From the NCBI RefSeq assembly GCF_024701975.1, contig NZ_JANLNM010000001.1, positions 1,054,001 to 1,118,000 on the forward strand: a stretch of DNA of 64,000 nucleotides, read 5' to 3'. The stretch comes from Variovorax sp. ZS18.2.2. GTDB taxonomy: Bacteria > Pseudomonadota > Gammaproteobacteria > Burkholderiales > Burkholderiaceae_C. This document shows positions 7,564-16,583 of the stretch, piece after piece. The notes beneath the pieces were generated by a model that saw only the letters and a program-made list of their open reading frames with translations, was not told the DNA's origin and searched no databases. The translations under genes and the position numbers were made by a program. Each line of letters opens with the position of its first letter. The first letter of the stretch is position 1.

Positions 7564-8334
7564 ATGATCACGCCCCTGCTGCGCATCGAGGCCGTCGAGG
7601 CGGCCTACCAGCGCTCGATTGCCGCGCTGCACGGGGTGAGCCTGGAGGTGCGCGCCGGCGAAATCCACGCGCTGCTCGGCGCCAACGGTGCGGGCAAGTC
7701 GACCACGCTCAAGGCGGTGTCGAACCTGCTGCCGGCCGAGCGCGGGCAGGTCACGGCCGGGCGCATCGTGTTCGACGGGCACGACACGGGCCGCACCAGC
7801 CCGGCCGACCTCGTGCGGCTGGGCCTGGTGCAGGTGCTGGAGGGGCGGCATTGCTTTCGCACGCTGACGGTGGAAGAGAACTTGCTGACCGGCGCGCTCG
7901 GTCGCAGCGCGCGGCGTTCGGAAGCTGCCGAAGACCTCGCAAAGGTCTATGCGATCTTTCCGAAACTGAAGGACAGGCGAAAAACCCCGGCCGGCCTCTG
8001 CTCCGGCGGCGAGCAGCAGATGACGGCCATCGGCCGTGCACTGATGTCGCGGCCCCGCTTGCTGGTGCTCGACGAACCCTCGATGGGGCTCGCGCCGCTG
8101 GTGGTGCGCGACATCTTCGAGCAGTTGCGGCGGCTCAACCGCGAAGAGGGCCTGTCGATCCTGGTGGCCGAGCAGAACTCCACCGTCGCCCTGCAGTACG
8201 CCGACCGCGCCACGGTGCTCGATGCCGGCGTGGCGGTGCTGGCCGGCGACGCACAGGCGTTGAGCCAACGCGCCGATATCCAGTCGTTTTACTTCGGCGA
8301 AGGCGTTGCGGCCGGCGCGCGCTCGAATCGGTAG
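7564..8334 (+). CDS. ABC importer ATPase, LivF-like
   Basis: A 256-residue ATPase with Walker A GANGAGKST (39-47), the LivF-typical LVQVLEGRHCFRTLTVEENL, and Walker B LLVLDEPSMGLAPLVV. The signature reads LCSGGEQQM, with a Cys where most members have Leu-Ser. It is the fifth and last transporter gene, 42 bases after the binding protein. Together with the ATPase at 3186 it completes the heteromeric importer. A perfect hairpin at 8465-8496 lies downstream and may end the transcript. Confidence 0.88.
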   Translation: MITPLLRIEAVEAAYQRSIAALHGVSLEVRAGEIHALLGANGAGKSTTLKAVSNLLPAERGQVTAGRIVFDGHDTGRTSPADLVRLGLVQVLEGRHCFRTLTVEENLLTGALGRSARRSEAAEDLAKVYAIFPKLKDRRKTPAGLCSGGEQQMTAIGRALMSRPRLLVLDEPSMGLAPLVVRDIFEQLRRLNREEGLSILVAEQNSTVALQYADRATVLDAGVAVLAGDAQALSQRADIQSFYFGEGVAAGARSNR

Positions 8335-8464
8335 AACAGGTTGGGCTCTGACAGCAGATAGAGCTTGCCGTCGGAGTCTAGGGGGCTTCGAAAGCGGCGG
8401 GATGCCGCTCGATGATTGCGTGTCGTCGTGCGCAACCTGTGCCTGGCGAATCCGCTGTTGCGGT

Positions 8465-8496
8465 GTAGCGAAGGCCGCTGACCGGGCCTTCGCTAC
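8465..8496. terminator. Hairpin between convergent genes, possible bidirectional terminator
   Basis: GTAGCGAAGGCC (8465-8476) and GGCCTTCGCTAC (8485-8496) are perfect 12-base arms around an 8-base loop. The hairpin lies between the plus-strand ABC operon and the minus-strand lipoprotein gene that stops at 8512. No T-run is present on either side, so terminator function is likely by position only. Confidence 0.45.
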
Positions 8497-8511
8497 GGCT
8501 ACTTCACTGCG

Positions 8512-8964
8512 TTACTTGACCGCGGTCGGTGCTGCTGAACTGCCACCGGCGCTGGCAACACTGGGTGCCAGCTTGCTCTGGACCTTGTCGGGGAAGGTGT
8601 ACATGCCGCCAGAAGCCGGATCGACGATCAGCATGCCCAGCAGGCCTCCCAGCATGATGTTGGCAACGTACCAACCGCTGACCTGGCTGTCGACATGCTG
8701 CGAGGCATCCGCGAAGCCGTCCTTTTTCATGTTGACCGTGTAGGCCTCGGACTTGAAATACCCCGCGCCACGCTTGAGCGTGACCGTGGAGGGCGTCGTG
8801 CCGGTGTGCACTGCTTCGCCCGCCCGGTTGGTGATCGTGAGCGCGGCGCCTTCGGGGGCGCTGCTGAAGGCGACTGGCTGCGTCGTGCCGTTGAAGATGC
8901 TGGCGCAACCACTGAGGCACACCACGACGGCAGCGGCCACCGCTGCTTGAGACAAACGGATCAT
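8512..8964 (-). CDS. Outer-membrane-type lipoprotein with PEGA-like segment
   Basis: This is a 150-residue protein with a lipoprotein signal peptide ending in LSGC (Cys20). The next segment (FSSAPEGAALTITNRAGEAV, then HTGTTPSTVTLKRG) looks like a PEGA-type surface repeat. A hydrophobic glycine-rich stretch, GWYVANIMLGGLLGMLIVDP, follows near residue 100 and may insert in or lie on a membrane. The start has GGGAGAGAG upstream. It stands alone between the ABC operon and the amidase operon. No function can be assigned beyond a probable envelope lipoprotein. Confidence 0.75.
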   Translation of the reverse strand: MIRLSQAAVAAAVVVCLSGCASIFNGTTQPVAFSSAPEGAALTITNRAGEAVHTGTTPSTVTLKRGAGYFKSEAYTVNMKKDGFADASQHVDSQVSGWYVANIMLGGLLGMLIVDPASGGMYTFPDKVQSKLAPSVASAGGSSAAPTAVK

Positions 8965-9095
8965 TTCTACTCTCTCCCTGAGGAACTTATTGGGGCCGCA
9001 ATGCTATCCAGCTTTACAGGGGGTCCTGCTGCACTTTCACTCGGCCTGGTAAAAATAGCTTCGCGTCTACCGCTGCGCGCAAGACCTCGCCGCCC

Positions 9096-10481
9096 TCACA
9101 CCGGCTCTGGCCACGGCGCCTGCGCCCCGCGCACGGACTCGTAGAACGCAGCCATCTGCAGCACGCCCAGGTCGTCGAACCGGCGCCCGGCGATCTGCAG
9201 GCCAATGGGCAGGCCGCTCGCAGCGTAGCCGCAATTGATCGATGCCGCGGGCTGCTCCGACTGGTTGAACACCGAGGTGAAGTGCGAGTCCTTCAGTGGA
9301 TTCTCCGGACCGCTGTTGATGGCCTCCGCCGCGAAGGGCAGCCCCGGCGACACGGGCGACAGCACGTAGTCGTACGGCTGCGTGGCGGCGACGGTCGCCG
9401 CACGCAACGCCTGCATGCGCGTGAAGGCCCGGAAGGTTTCCTCGGGCGAGAGCGAGCCCGCGTACTCGCCTGCGGCATGGATGTAGTCGGCCGCGAGCTT
9501 GGCGCGTTCCGGCGGCATGGCGGCCAGGTCGACGCGGCAACGCATGGTGAAGAAATGCGCCATGCCCATGCGCATGTCCAGCGTGGTCCAGTCGGTGAGC
9601 GGCTCCACGATGGCGCCGGCCTGCTCAAAGACGCGCGCGGCGGCCAGCACGGCTTCTTTCACCTCGGGGTCGATCGGCCAGCCGCCCGTGGTGTCGGTCC
9701 ACAAGCCGATGCGCAGGCCCCGCACGTCGCGGCCCAGGTACTCCCATGCGATGTCTTGCGCCGGCAGGCTCATGTAGTCGCGTGGATCGGGGCGCGAGAC
9801 CACCTTCATCAGCAGCGCGGCGTCGGCGACGGTGCGCGTCATGGGGCCGATCACGCGTGCGGCGGCCGGCGGGTCGACCGGAATCCGCCCGTGGCTGGGC
9901 TTGAGCCCGAACACGCCGCAGAAGTTGGCGGGAATGCGCACCGAGCCGCCGATGTCGGTGCCCAGATGCAAGGGGCCGTAGCCCGCAGCGGCGGCGGCAC
10001 CCGCACCGGAGCTGGAGCCCCCCGTGTTCTTGCTGAGGTCCCACGGGTTGCGCGTGAGCGCATGAAAGCTCGACGGGGCTGCGCCCAGGAAGCCGAAGTC
10101 CGGCATCGTCGTCTTGGTGACGATGACCGCACCCGCTTCGCGCAGGCGCGCGGCTGCAGGCGCATCCGCTGCGGCAGGCGACAGCACCGTGGCGGCGCTG
10201 CCGATCGGCGATGGCGTGCCGCGCGTGGCGATGTTTTCCTTGAGCGTGACCGGCACGCCGTCGAGCTCGCCTTGCGGCGCGCCTTGGTTCCATCGTGCTT
10301 CGGAGGCCCGGGCCGAGGCCAGGGCGGCTTCGGCATCCAGCCCGTAGGTGGCGTGGATGCTCGGCTCCCAGCGTTCGATGCGCGCCAGCACGGCCTTCGT
10401 CACGTCGACGGGAGAGAGGGTGCGGGCGCGATAGCGCTCGAGCAGTTGAACGGCGCTGAGGGCGTACAGGGGTGTGTCCAT
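9096..10481 (-). CDS. Amidase, amidase-signature family
   Basis: The 461-residue enzyme has the complete Ser-cisSer-Lys triad: Lys81 in GVPVTLKENI, Ser156 in NTGGSSSGAG and nucleophile Ser180 in TDIGGSVRIPA. It should hydrolyse an amide bond in the cytoplasm; signature-family enzymes range from aryl-amides to GatA, and the substrate cannot be read here. It is the last gene of the minus-strand operon MarR, binding protein, two permeases, fused ATPase, amidase, 64 bases after the ATPase. The imported compound may therefore be the amidase substrate (inference). Confidence 0.9.
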   Translation of the reverse strand: MDTPLYALSAVQLLERYRARTLSPVDVTKAVLARIERWEPSIHATYGLDAEAALASARASEARWNQGAPQGELDGVPVTLKENIATRGTPSPIGSAATVLSPAAADAPAAARLREAGAVIVTKTTMPDFGFLGAAPSSFHALTRNPWDLSKNTGGSSSGAGAAAAAGYGPLHLGTDIGGSVRIPANFCGVFGLKPSHGRIPVDPPAAARVIGPMTRTVADAALLMKVVSRPDPRDYMSLPAQDIAWEYLGRDVRGLRIGLWTDTTGGWPIDPEVKEAVLAAARVFEQAGAIVEPLTDWTTLDMRMGMAHFFTMRCRVDLAAMPPERAKLAADYIHAAGEYAGSLSPEETFRAFTRMQALRAATVAATQPYDYVLSPVSPGLPFAAEAINSGPENPLKDSHFTSVFNQSEQPAASINCGYAASGLPIGLQIAGRRFDDLGVLQMAAFYESVRGAQAPWPEPV

Positions 10482-10545
10482 GATGTTGTTTCTTCTTGCG
10501 GGTCGAGGATGTTGTTGATCGGAGCCAGTGGTCGATGCGCGCGCA

Positions 10546-12195
10546 TCAGCCCTGGCCGAATGCGTAGCCCTGACCAGGGGCTGCGGCCAACAGGGAGCGG
10601 GTGTAGGCCTCGCGCGGCGACAGCAGCACGTCGCGCGCGGTGCCTTGTTCGACGATGCGGCCCTTGTGCATGACGATCAGCCGGTCGCAGATCTGGCTGG
10701 CCACGCGCAGGTCGTGCGTGATGAAGAGGATGCCGATGGACAGGCGCTGCTGGATTTCCGCGAGCAGCTTGAGGATCTGGTCCTGCACGGAAACGTCGAG
10801 CGCCGAGACGGCTTCGTCGGCAATCAGCACCTGGGGTTCGCAGGCCAGCGCGCGCGCGATGCACAGGCGCTGCCGCTGGCCGCCGGAGAATTCGCTCGGA
10901 TAGCGATGCAGCACCTCGGGCTTCAGCCGCACCAGGTCCATCAGCTCCTCGGCGCGCTTCCAGGCCTTCTCGGGAGAAAGGCCGAAATTCACCGGCCCCT
11001 CGATGATCGATTGCCCGACCGTGCGGCGCGGATTCAGCGAGCGGTTCGGGTCCTGGAACACCACCTGCACCATGCGCCGGAATGCCGAGAGCCGTGCGCG
11101 CGGCGCGTGCTGCGCTTCGAGGTGAGGCACCCAGACCTCGCCGCCGGTCGGCTCGATCAGCCGCGCGATGCAGCGCGCCACGGTGGATTTGCCCGAGCCC
11201 GACTCGCCCACGATGCCCACGGTTTCGCCGGCATGGAGCTGGAGCGACACGTCGGTTGCCGCATGCACCGTGCGGCGCTTGCCGGGCCACGAGCCGGAGC
11301 GGTAGGTCTTGGTCACGCCGCGCGCGTCGAGCAGCGGCGGTGCATCGGCGATGGGAGGGCGCGAGGCGGGTTCCAGGCGTGGCACGGCATCGAGCAGCAT
11401 GCGCGTGTAGGGCTCCTTCGGCCGGCGCAGCACGTCGTCCTTCGCACCACTTTCGACCTGGCGACCCAGTTGCAGCACCACGACATGGTCCGCAATGTCC
11501 GCGACCACGCCGAAGTCGTGCGTGATGAACAGCACCGCCGTGCCGTTCTCCTGCTGCATCTCGCGGATGAGCGACAGGATCTCGGCCTGCGTGGTCACGT
11601 CCAGCGCGGTGGTCGGCTCGTCGCAGATCAGCAGCGCGGGGCGCAGGATCAGCGCAATGGCAATCACGATGCGCTGCCGCTGTCCGCCCGAGAGCTGATG
11701 CGGGTAGGCGTCGTAGATGCGTTCGGGCTCGGGCAGCTTGACGCGCGCGAAGATGGCCAGCACCTTCTGCTTGCGCTCCGAGGCGCCGAGTGAAGTGTGT
11801 TCGGCCAGTATCTCGTCGACCTGCGCGCCGCAGCGCATCACCGGGTTCAGCGCCGTCATGGGCTCCTGGAACACCATGGCCATGCGGGCGCCGCGCCATG
11901 CGCGCAGGCGCGCGGCGTCGGCCGCAAGGACGTTCTCGCCCAGCACCTCGATGCGTCCACCCGAGGGCTTGAGCGCGTCGGGCAGTAGTCCCATCACGGC
12001 CTGGGCGATCACCGATTTGCCGGAACCCGATTCGCCCAGCAGGCACACGACCTGGCCGGGCATCACGTCGAAGGAAACACCGTGTACGGCATGCGGCCGG
12101 TCCGCGCCTTCGGGCAGGTCGATGCACAGGTCGCGCACGACAAGGCAGGGCGATCCGGCGGCGGGCCGGGGAGTGGAAAGAAGCGTGCGTGCCAT
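10546..12195 (-). CDS. Peptide-type ABC importer, fused double ATPase (DppDF/GsiA-like)
   Basis: This 549-residue protein carries two complete ATPase modules. The first has GESGSGKSV near residue 54, LSGGQRQR and LLICDEPTTALD. The second has GESGSGKST, FSGGQRQR and VLIADEAVSALD. Separate DppD and DppF subunits are fused here, as in GsiA. The second Walker B reads DEA rather than DEP, which is common in DppF. I placed the start at ATG 12195, two bases past the upstream permease stop; the frame is open further upstream but that part lies inside the permease gene. The protein energises the two permeases encoded next to it. Confidence 0.9.
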   Translation of the reverse strand: MARTLLSTPRPAAGSPCLVVRDLCIDLPEGADRPHAVHGVSFDVMPGQVVCLLGESGSGKSVIAQAVMGLLPDALKPSGGRIEVLGENVLAADAARLRAWRGARMAMVFQEPMTALNPVMRCGAQVDEILAEHTSLGASERKQKVLAIFARVKLPEPERIYDAYPHQLSGGQRQRIVIAIALILRPALLICDEPTTALDVTTQAEILSLIREMQQENGTAVLFITHDFGVVADIADHVVVLQLGRQVESGAKDDVLRRPKEPYTRMLLDAVPRLEPASRPPIADAPPLLDARGVTKTYRSGSWPGKRRTVHAATDVSLQLHAGETVGIVGESGSGKSTVARCIARLIEPTGGEVWVPHLEAQHAPRARLSAFRRMVQVVFQDPNRSLNPRRTVGQSIIEGPVNFGLSPEKAWKRAEELMDLVRLKPEVLHRYPSEFSGGQRQRLCIARALACEPQVLIADEAVSALDVSVQDQILKLLAEIQQRLSIGILFITHDLRVASQICDRLIVMHKGRIVEQGTARDVLLSPREAYTRSLLAAAPGQGYAFGQG

Positions 12196-12197
12196 GG

Positions 12198-13133
12198 TCA
12201 GCTCCCGCGCTTGTTGAACTTGGGATCGAGCGCATCGCGCAGGCCGTCTCCCAGCATGTTCACTGCCAGCACCGTGGCCGCGAGAAAGACGCCGGGCAGC
12301 AGCACGGTCGACGGGTGCGATGTGAAATACGCGCGGCCCTCGGACATGATGTTTCCCCAGGTCGGCACGTCGGAAGGCAGGCCGATACCGAGGAACGACA
12401 TCACCGCCTCCGCCAGCATGGCCGCCGCGCAGACGAAGGTGCCCTGGACGATCAGCGGCGCCACCGTGTTGGGGAGGATGTGGCGCAGCATCAGCTTCCA
12501 GGCGGGCGTGTCCAGCGCGATGGCTGCCTCGACATACGGCTCCTCGCGAACCGACAGCACGACCGAGCGCACGAGTCTTGCCACGCGCGGTGTCTCGGGA
12601 ACGACGATGGCGAGGATCACCGTCCACAGGCTGGGTCGCCAGACCGCGACGAGCACGATGGCGAACAGGATGCCGGGGATCGCCATCACCCCGTCCATCA
12701 CCCGCATGATCGTGCCGTCGAGCCGGCGAAAGTAGCCCGCGACCATGCCCACCAACATCCCGAGCGCGATCGAGCCCAGCGCGACCGCCACGCCCACCGA
12801 CAGCGAGATGCGCGCACCGTAGGCCGTGCGGCTCCAGATGTCGCGACCCATGCTGTCCGTGCCCATCGGGAAGAAGCGCTGGAAGCTGTCGCCGGCCAGC
12901 GTCGTGAATTCGGCATGCGCGCCCGGCGACAGGTGCGAGTTGGCCGGGTCCATGGCGTTGGGGTCGATGGTGTAGAGCCATGGCGCCGCGACCGCCAGCA
13001 CGACCATGAGGCACAGGAGCACGCTGCCCATGCGCACGGCGCCGTTCGCGAAGACGCGGCGCAGGAGGGAGGGCTTGCGATGGCGGCGCGGCGCTGCCGT
13101 CGTCGCGTCCACCGGTGGAGAAATCGAAGTCAT
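12198..13133 (-). CDS. Peptide-type ABC importer permease, DppC-like
   Basis: A 311-residue inner-membrane permease with the DppC layout: a cytoplasmic N-terminus of about 35 residues, a first helix, then the periplasmic PFPMGTDSMGRDIWSR-like region (FFPMGTDSMGRDIWSRT). The binding-protein-dependent loop (EAAIALDTPAWKLMLRHILPN) follows and contacts the ATPase. It sits 34 bases after the DppB-like gene and two bases before the fused ATPase gene. Confidence 0.9.
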   Translation of the reverse strand: MTSISPPVDATTAAPRRHRKPSLLRRVFANGAVRMGSVLLCLMVVLAVAAPWLYTIDPNAMDPANSHLSPGAHAEFTTLAGDSFQRFFPMGTDSMGRDIWSRTAYGARISLSVGVAVALGSIALGMLVGMVAGYFRRLDGTIMRVMDGVMAIPGILFAIVLVAVWRPSLWTVILAIVVPETPRVARLVRSVVLSVREEPYVEAAIALDTPAWKLMLRHILPNTVAPLIVQGTFVCAAAMLAEAVMSFLGIGLPSDVPTWGNIMSEGRAYFTSHPSTVLLPGVFLAATVLAVNMLGDGLRDALDPKFNKRGS

Positions 13134-13167
13134 GGAAAGGGTCTCCGAAAGAAGATGGCCGCGTGCG

Positions 13168-14109
13168 TCAGTAGCGGATGCGCGGATCGAGCAGCAGGTA
13201 GCTCAGGTCCACCAGCAGGTTCACGACCACGTAGACGAGCGAGAAGAAGAGGGTGATGCCCTGGATGAGCGGGTAGTCGCGCGAGAGGACGGCGTCCACC
13301 GTCAGTTGGCCCAGCCCCGGTATGGCGTAGATGGTTTCGGTCACCACCACGCCGCCGATGAGGCCGGCCACGCTCAGTCCGATGATGGTGGCGATCGGCA
13401 CGGCCGCATTGGCCAGCGCGTGGCGAATCAGCATGCGCCGCTCGGAGATGCCCTTGGCGCGCGCGGTGCGCACGTAGTCTTCGGTCAGCGCCTCGGAAAC
13501 CGCGGCCCGCGTGACCCGCGCGATCAGCGCCGCATACATCACGGCCAGCGTGACGCAGGGCAGCACCAGGTTGCGCAGCCACGGGCCGACGCCTTCGCCG
13601 ATGCGGTTGTAGCCCTGCGATGGCAGCCAGCCCAGCTGCATCGAGAACAGCCAGATCATCAGGTAGCCCGCAACGAACACCGGCACCGAGAAGCCGAGGA
13701 CCGACGCGCTCATGATGAAGCGGTCGAGCCGGCCGCCGCGCCGCGAAGCCGCCAGCACGCCCAGCGGCACGGCGATGAGCACGGTGAGCACGACGGTCAC
13801 GGCAGCCACCGACAGCGTGGGCTCCAGCCGTTGGCCGATCAACTCGGTCACGCTCATCTTGTAGAAGTAGGAATAGCCCAGGTCGCCGCGCAGCACGTGG
13901 CCAAGCCATCCGAAGAACTGGCTGACGACCGGTGCGTCCAGGCCGAGTTGGGCGCGAATGCGTTCGATGTCCTGCACGCTGGCCGCGTCGCCCGCGATGG
14001 CGGCAGCCGGATCGCCGGGCGTCATGCGCAGCAGGAGAAAGACGATGACGGCCACGATCAGGAGCACGGGCACGGTGGCCAGGCCGCGCCGCAACAGGAA
14101 GTTGAGCAT
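13168..14109 (-). CDS. Peptide-type ABC importer permease, DppB-like
   Basis: The 313-residue permease has the typical N-terminal helix, DPAAAIAGDAAS region, GDLGYSYFYK and the EAA-type loop RAKGISERRMLIRHALANA that docks on the ATPase. Late motifs GGVVVTETIYAIPGLG and a C-terminal RIRY end agree with DppB. It forms the channel with the DppC-like protein encoded next. The 115-base gap upstream, after the binding-protein gene, shows no clear signal. Confidence 0.9.
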   Translation of the reverse strand: MLNFLLRRGLATVPVLLIVAVIVFLLLRMTPGDPAAAIAGDAASVQDIERIRAQLGLDAPVVSQFFGWLGHVLRGDLGYSYFYKMSVTELIGQRLEPTLSVAAVTVVLTVLIAVPLGVLAASRRGGRLDRFIMSASVLGFSVPVFVAGYLMIWLFSMQLGWLPSQGYNRIGEGVGPWLRNLVLPCVTLAVMYAALIARVTRAAVSEALTEDYVRTARAKGISERRMLIRHALANAAVPIATIIGLSVAGLIGGVVVTETIYAIPGLGQLTVDAVLSRDYPLIQGITLFFSLVYVVVNLLVDLSYLLLDPRIRY

Positions 14110-14224
14110 GTGAGAAGGTCTCGTTCGAGCGGTTGAACAGCTGACGCGGGCAAAGGAAATCCCCGACCGGTTGCAGCGGGTGCAACCGGCCCAGCGCCTC
14201 GGTGAAAGAGGTGAGAGCGTCGGC

Positions 14225-15808
14225 CTACTTTTTCCGCACGTTCCAGTACAGAACGGCGGGCGATGGCAGCAATCCGCTCACCACGCCGCGGCGCACGGCA
14301 GTGGGCGCCTTGCCTTCGCCGAGCGGCGCGATCACGCCGCCTTCGAGCGCGCGCAGCTGGATCTGCGTCGCGATGTCCTTGCGCTGCGCGATGTCGGCCG
14401 TCTCGATGAACCGCGTCTTCAGCTTTTCCAGTTCGGGATCGACGGGCCAGCCGAAGTAGCCCTGGTCACCGTTGCCGGTCAGTGCGCCGTAGGTGATGGG
14501 GCTGCTGGCATCCACGCCGCCCCAGAAGGTGATGAAGGCATTCCAGCCACCGTTTTCCGGCAGGTCTTTCTTGGTACGGCGCGTCACGAGCGTGGCCCAG
14601 TCGGTGGTCTGCACGTCCACGTTGAAGCCCACCTGCTTGAGCAATTGTCCGTAGACCGCCGGCATCTTGTTCAACGCCGGCGCATCGCCCGGCAGCAGGA
14701 TGACGACAGGCTTGCCGTCGTAGCCCGATTCCTTCAGCAGCTTGCGGGCCTCCTCGAACTGCGGCTTGCCGGTGAAGAAGCCCGTCTTGTCGCTCGCATA
14801 GATCGAACCGCACAGGTAGATCGAGGTGCAGGGCTTGTAGAAGTCGCGGAAGGTGGCCTGGGCGCGCAGCATTGCTTCCTGGTTGATGGCGAGCATGGCG
14901 GCCTTCAGCGCCTTCGGGTTGTTGAAGGGTGCGACCTTGTGGTTGTAGATCACGGTGAACGGGCCTGCGGGCATCACGTCCACCAGCTCGATCTTCTGGT
15001 TGGTGCGCATGTCGGTGTAGCCGGAGGAGGGCACGGTCTCGAGCATGTCGACCTCGCCGTTGAGCAGGGCGTTGACCTGCGTTTGCGGGTCGCGCAGCAG
15101 CACCCATTCGACGCGGTCCACATTCACCACCTTGCCGCCCGCGAGGCCCGAAGGCGCCTCCTTGCGCGGAACGTAGGCGGCGTTCTTGCGATAGATCACG
15201 CGGTCGCCGGGGCGAAAGTCTGCCTTGGCGAGCGTGAAGGGGCCGGAGCCGATCATTTCTTCGATCTGCTTGTCGGCGGGCGTGTCGGCCACGCGCTTGG
15301 GCATGATGAACGGCACCAGCGGATTGGGCTTGCCCAGCGCATCGAGCACCACGCCGAAGGGCTGCTTGAAGTTCATGCGGAAGGTGTTGGGGCCTTCCGC
15401 GGTGATGCTGTCCATGGCCTCGTACATCTTCTGGCCGAGCGTGTCGCGCTTGGCCCAGCGAGCGAGCGAGGCGATCACGTCCTGCGAGGTGACGGGCGCG
15501 CCGTCATGGAACTTCAGGCCCGGGCGCAGCGTGAAGGTCCAGACCTTGTTGTCGGGGCTTGCGGTGTATTTGTCCACCATCTGCGGCTTGATCGCGCCCT
15601 TTTCGTCCATGCCGAAAAGGGTGTCGTAGATCATGAAGCCATGGTTGCGCGTGATGTTGGCGGTGGTCCAGATCGGGTCGAGGATCTTCAGGTCCGACGA
15701 AGGCACGGTGCGCAGCACGGTGTCTGCGGAGGCCGTGGCCGAGAATGCGAGGGCCAGTGCCGGCAGGGCGGCCGCGAATGCGCGGCGCAGCGAGAGTGGA
15801 ATAGCCAT
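14225..15808 (-). CDS. Peptide-type ABC importer substrate-binding protein (SBP_bac_5)
   Basis: A 527-residue exported protein with a signal peptide cleaved near ATASA-DT (residue 29). The family 5 binding-protein signature is clear: ITRNHGFMIYDTLF, the FTLRPGLKFHDGAPVTSQDV block and FRMNFKQPFG. These proteins bind peptides, glutathione, nickel or opine-like compounds. Two cysteines (CTSIYLC, mid-protein) could form a disulfide. The start lies six bases after the MarR gene stop, so regulator and transporter are one transcript. Confidence 0.9.
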   Translation of the reverse strand: MAIPLSLRRAFAAALPALALAFSATASADTVLRTVPSSDLKILDPIWTTANITRNHGFMIYDTLFGMDEKGAIKPQMVDKYTASPDNKVWTFTLRPGLKFHDGAPVTSQDVIASLARWAKRDTLGQKMYEAMDSITAEGPNTFRMNFKQPFGVVLDALGKPNPLVPFIMPKRVADTPADKQIEEMIGSGPFTLAKADFRPGDRVIYRKNAAYVPRKEAPSGLAGGKVVNVDRVEWVLLRDPQTQVNALLNGEVDMLETVPSSGYTDMRTNQKIELVDVMPAGPFTVIYNHKVAPFNNPKALKAAMLAINQEAMLRAQATFRDFYKPCTSIYLCGSIYASDKTGFFTGKPQFEEARKLLKESGYDGKPVVILLPGDAPALNKMPAVYGQLLKQVGFNVDVQTTDWATLVTRRTKKDLPENGGWNAFITFWGGVDASSPITYGALTGNGDQGYFGWPVDPELEKLKTRFIETADIAQRKDIATQIQLRALEGGVIAPLGEGKAPTAVRRGVVSGLLPSPAVLYWNVRKK

Positions 15809-15814
15809 GAAGCC

Positions 15815-16351
15815 TTACTTCTTTCGGGAGGTGCCAGAGGGAGGTGTTGAAGAGGAATCCGCAGACTTGCTTTCGCGCAACTGGGTCAGCAGAAATTCGA
15901 AGATGTCGCGCGAGCCGGCTTCCGCTTCGATGATCTTGTGCAGGATGCGGTGCAGCGTGGCGACCTCGGTCGCGCTGAGGCAATCGAGAAAGCGCGCTTC
16001 CATTTCCTTCCCGATGGGCTCGGCCTGCAGCACGAGGTCGATGCCGGTCTGGGTCAGGCACAGGTGGATCTGGCGGGCGTCTTCACTGCCGATCTGGCGC
16101 TGCACCAGTTCGCGTTGCACCAGCGAGCCCACGAGCTTGGAGACCAGCGTCTTCTCGATGCCGCAGGTCTGCACCAACTGGCCCATCGTGATGCCGGGTG
16201 CGCCGCCGATCATGCGAAGCAGTCGCACGTCGCGGATCGACAGGCCGACTTCGATCTCGTAGATGCGGGAACCACGGTCTCTCGTTCGCTCGGAGGCCAG
16301 GTCGAGCAGGACGTTGATGTAGTCGGTTTTCAGTTCGAGTGGTGCGTGCAT
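15815..16351 (-). CDS. MarR-family transcriptional regulator heading the peptide-importer operon
   Basis: A 178-residue winged-helix regulator. The recognition region reads GITMGQLVQTCGIEKTLVSKLV, followed by the wing LVQRQIGSEDARQIHLCLTQTG. I placed the start at ATG 16351. A longer frame beginning at TTG 16390 would run into the perfect inverted repeat at 16374-16394, which then could not be a free operator. The gene leads the operon of binding protein, permeases, ATPase and amidase, so it probably represses its own operon and responds to the transported compound or its breakdown product (inference). The C-terminal tail after residue 165 is Ser/Lys-rich and looks unstructured. Confidence 0.82.
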   Translation of the reverse strand: MHAPLELKTDYINVLLDLASERTRDRGSRIYEIEVGLSIRDVRLLRMIGGAPGITMGQLVQTCGIEKTLVSKLVGSLVQRELVQRQIGSEDARQIHLCLTQTGIDLVLQAEPIGKEMEARFLDCLSATEVATLHRILHKIIEAEAGSRDIFEFLLTQLRESKSADSSSTPPSGTSRKK

Positions 16352-16373
16352 GGCCGGATGAGAGAAATCTTCA

Positions 16374-16394
16374 ATAGTTGAAGTATTCAACTAT
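16374..16394. promoter_or_regulatory. Probable MarR operator, perfect 9-3-9 inverted repeat
   Basis: ATAGTTGAA (16374-16382) and TTCAACTAT (16386-16394) are exact reverse complements with spacer GTA. The site lies 23-43 bases before the regulator's ATG. Size and form fit MarR-family operators, and the position would block transcription of the whole operon. Confidence 0.7.
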
Positions 16395-16583
16395 CTGGGG
16401 TGCTTATGCAAGTGCCGGGCCAGGTGACGAGGGAAATCACCTACGAGCGATGCTGTCGAGGGGAAGACGGATGAGGCGCTGCTTGTGATGAGGCCAGGGC
16501 GATCACATGGCTGGGGTCATGAGGCACGTGCCTGGTGCGGCGCGTGCACCAGAATGCCGGCACTTGGCGGTAGAGCCCGAGGT

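Noticed and set aside
4474..8268. A 1264-codon open frame on the minus strand opposite the ABC importer genes
   Set aside because: It runs antisense to five well-supported genes. The product is a His/Arg/Gln-rich string without domains, as expected from the complementary strand of high-GC coding DNA.
16352..16390. Longer MarR protein starting at TTG 16390
   Set aside because: It would place the perfect inverted repeat in the coding region and adds 13 residues with no family support.
16422..16442. AGGTGA / TCACCT dyad upstream of the MarR gene as a second operator
   Set aside because: Six-base arms with a 9-base spacer, unlike the 9-3-9 operator nearby; no repeat of it elsewhere and chance occurrence is likely.
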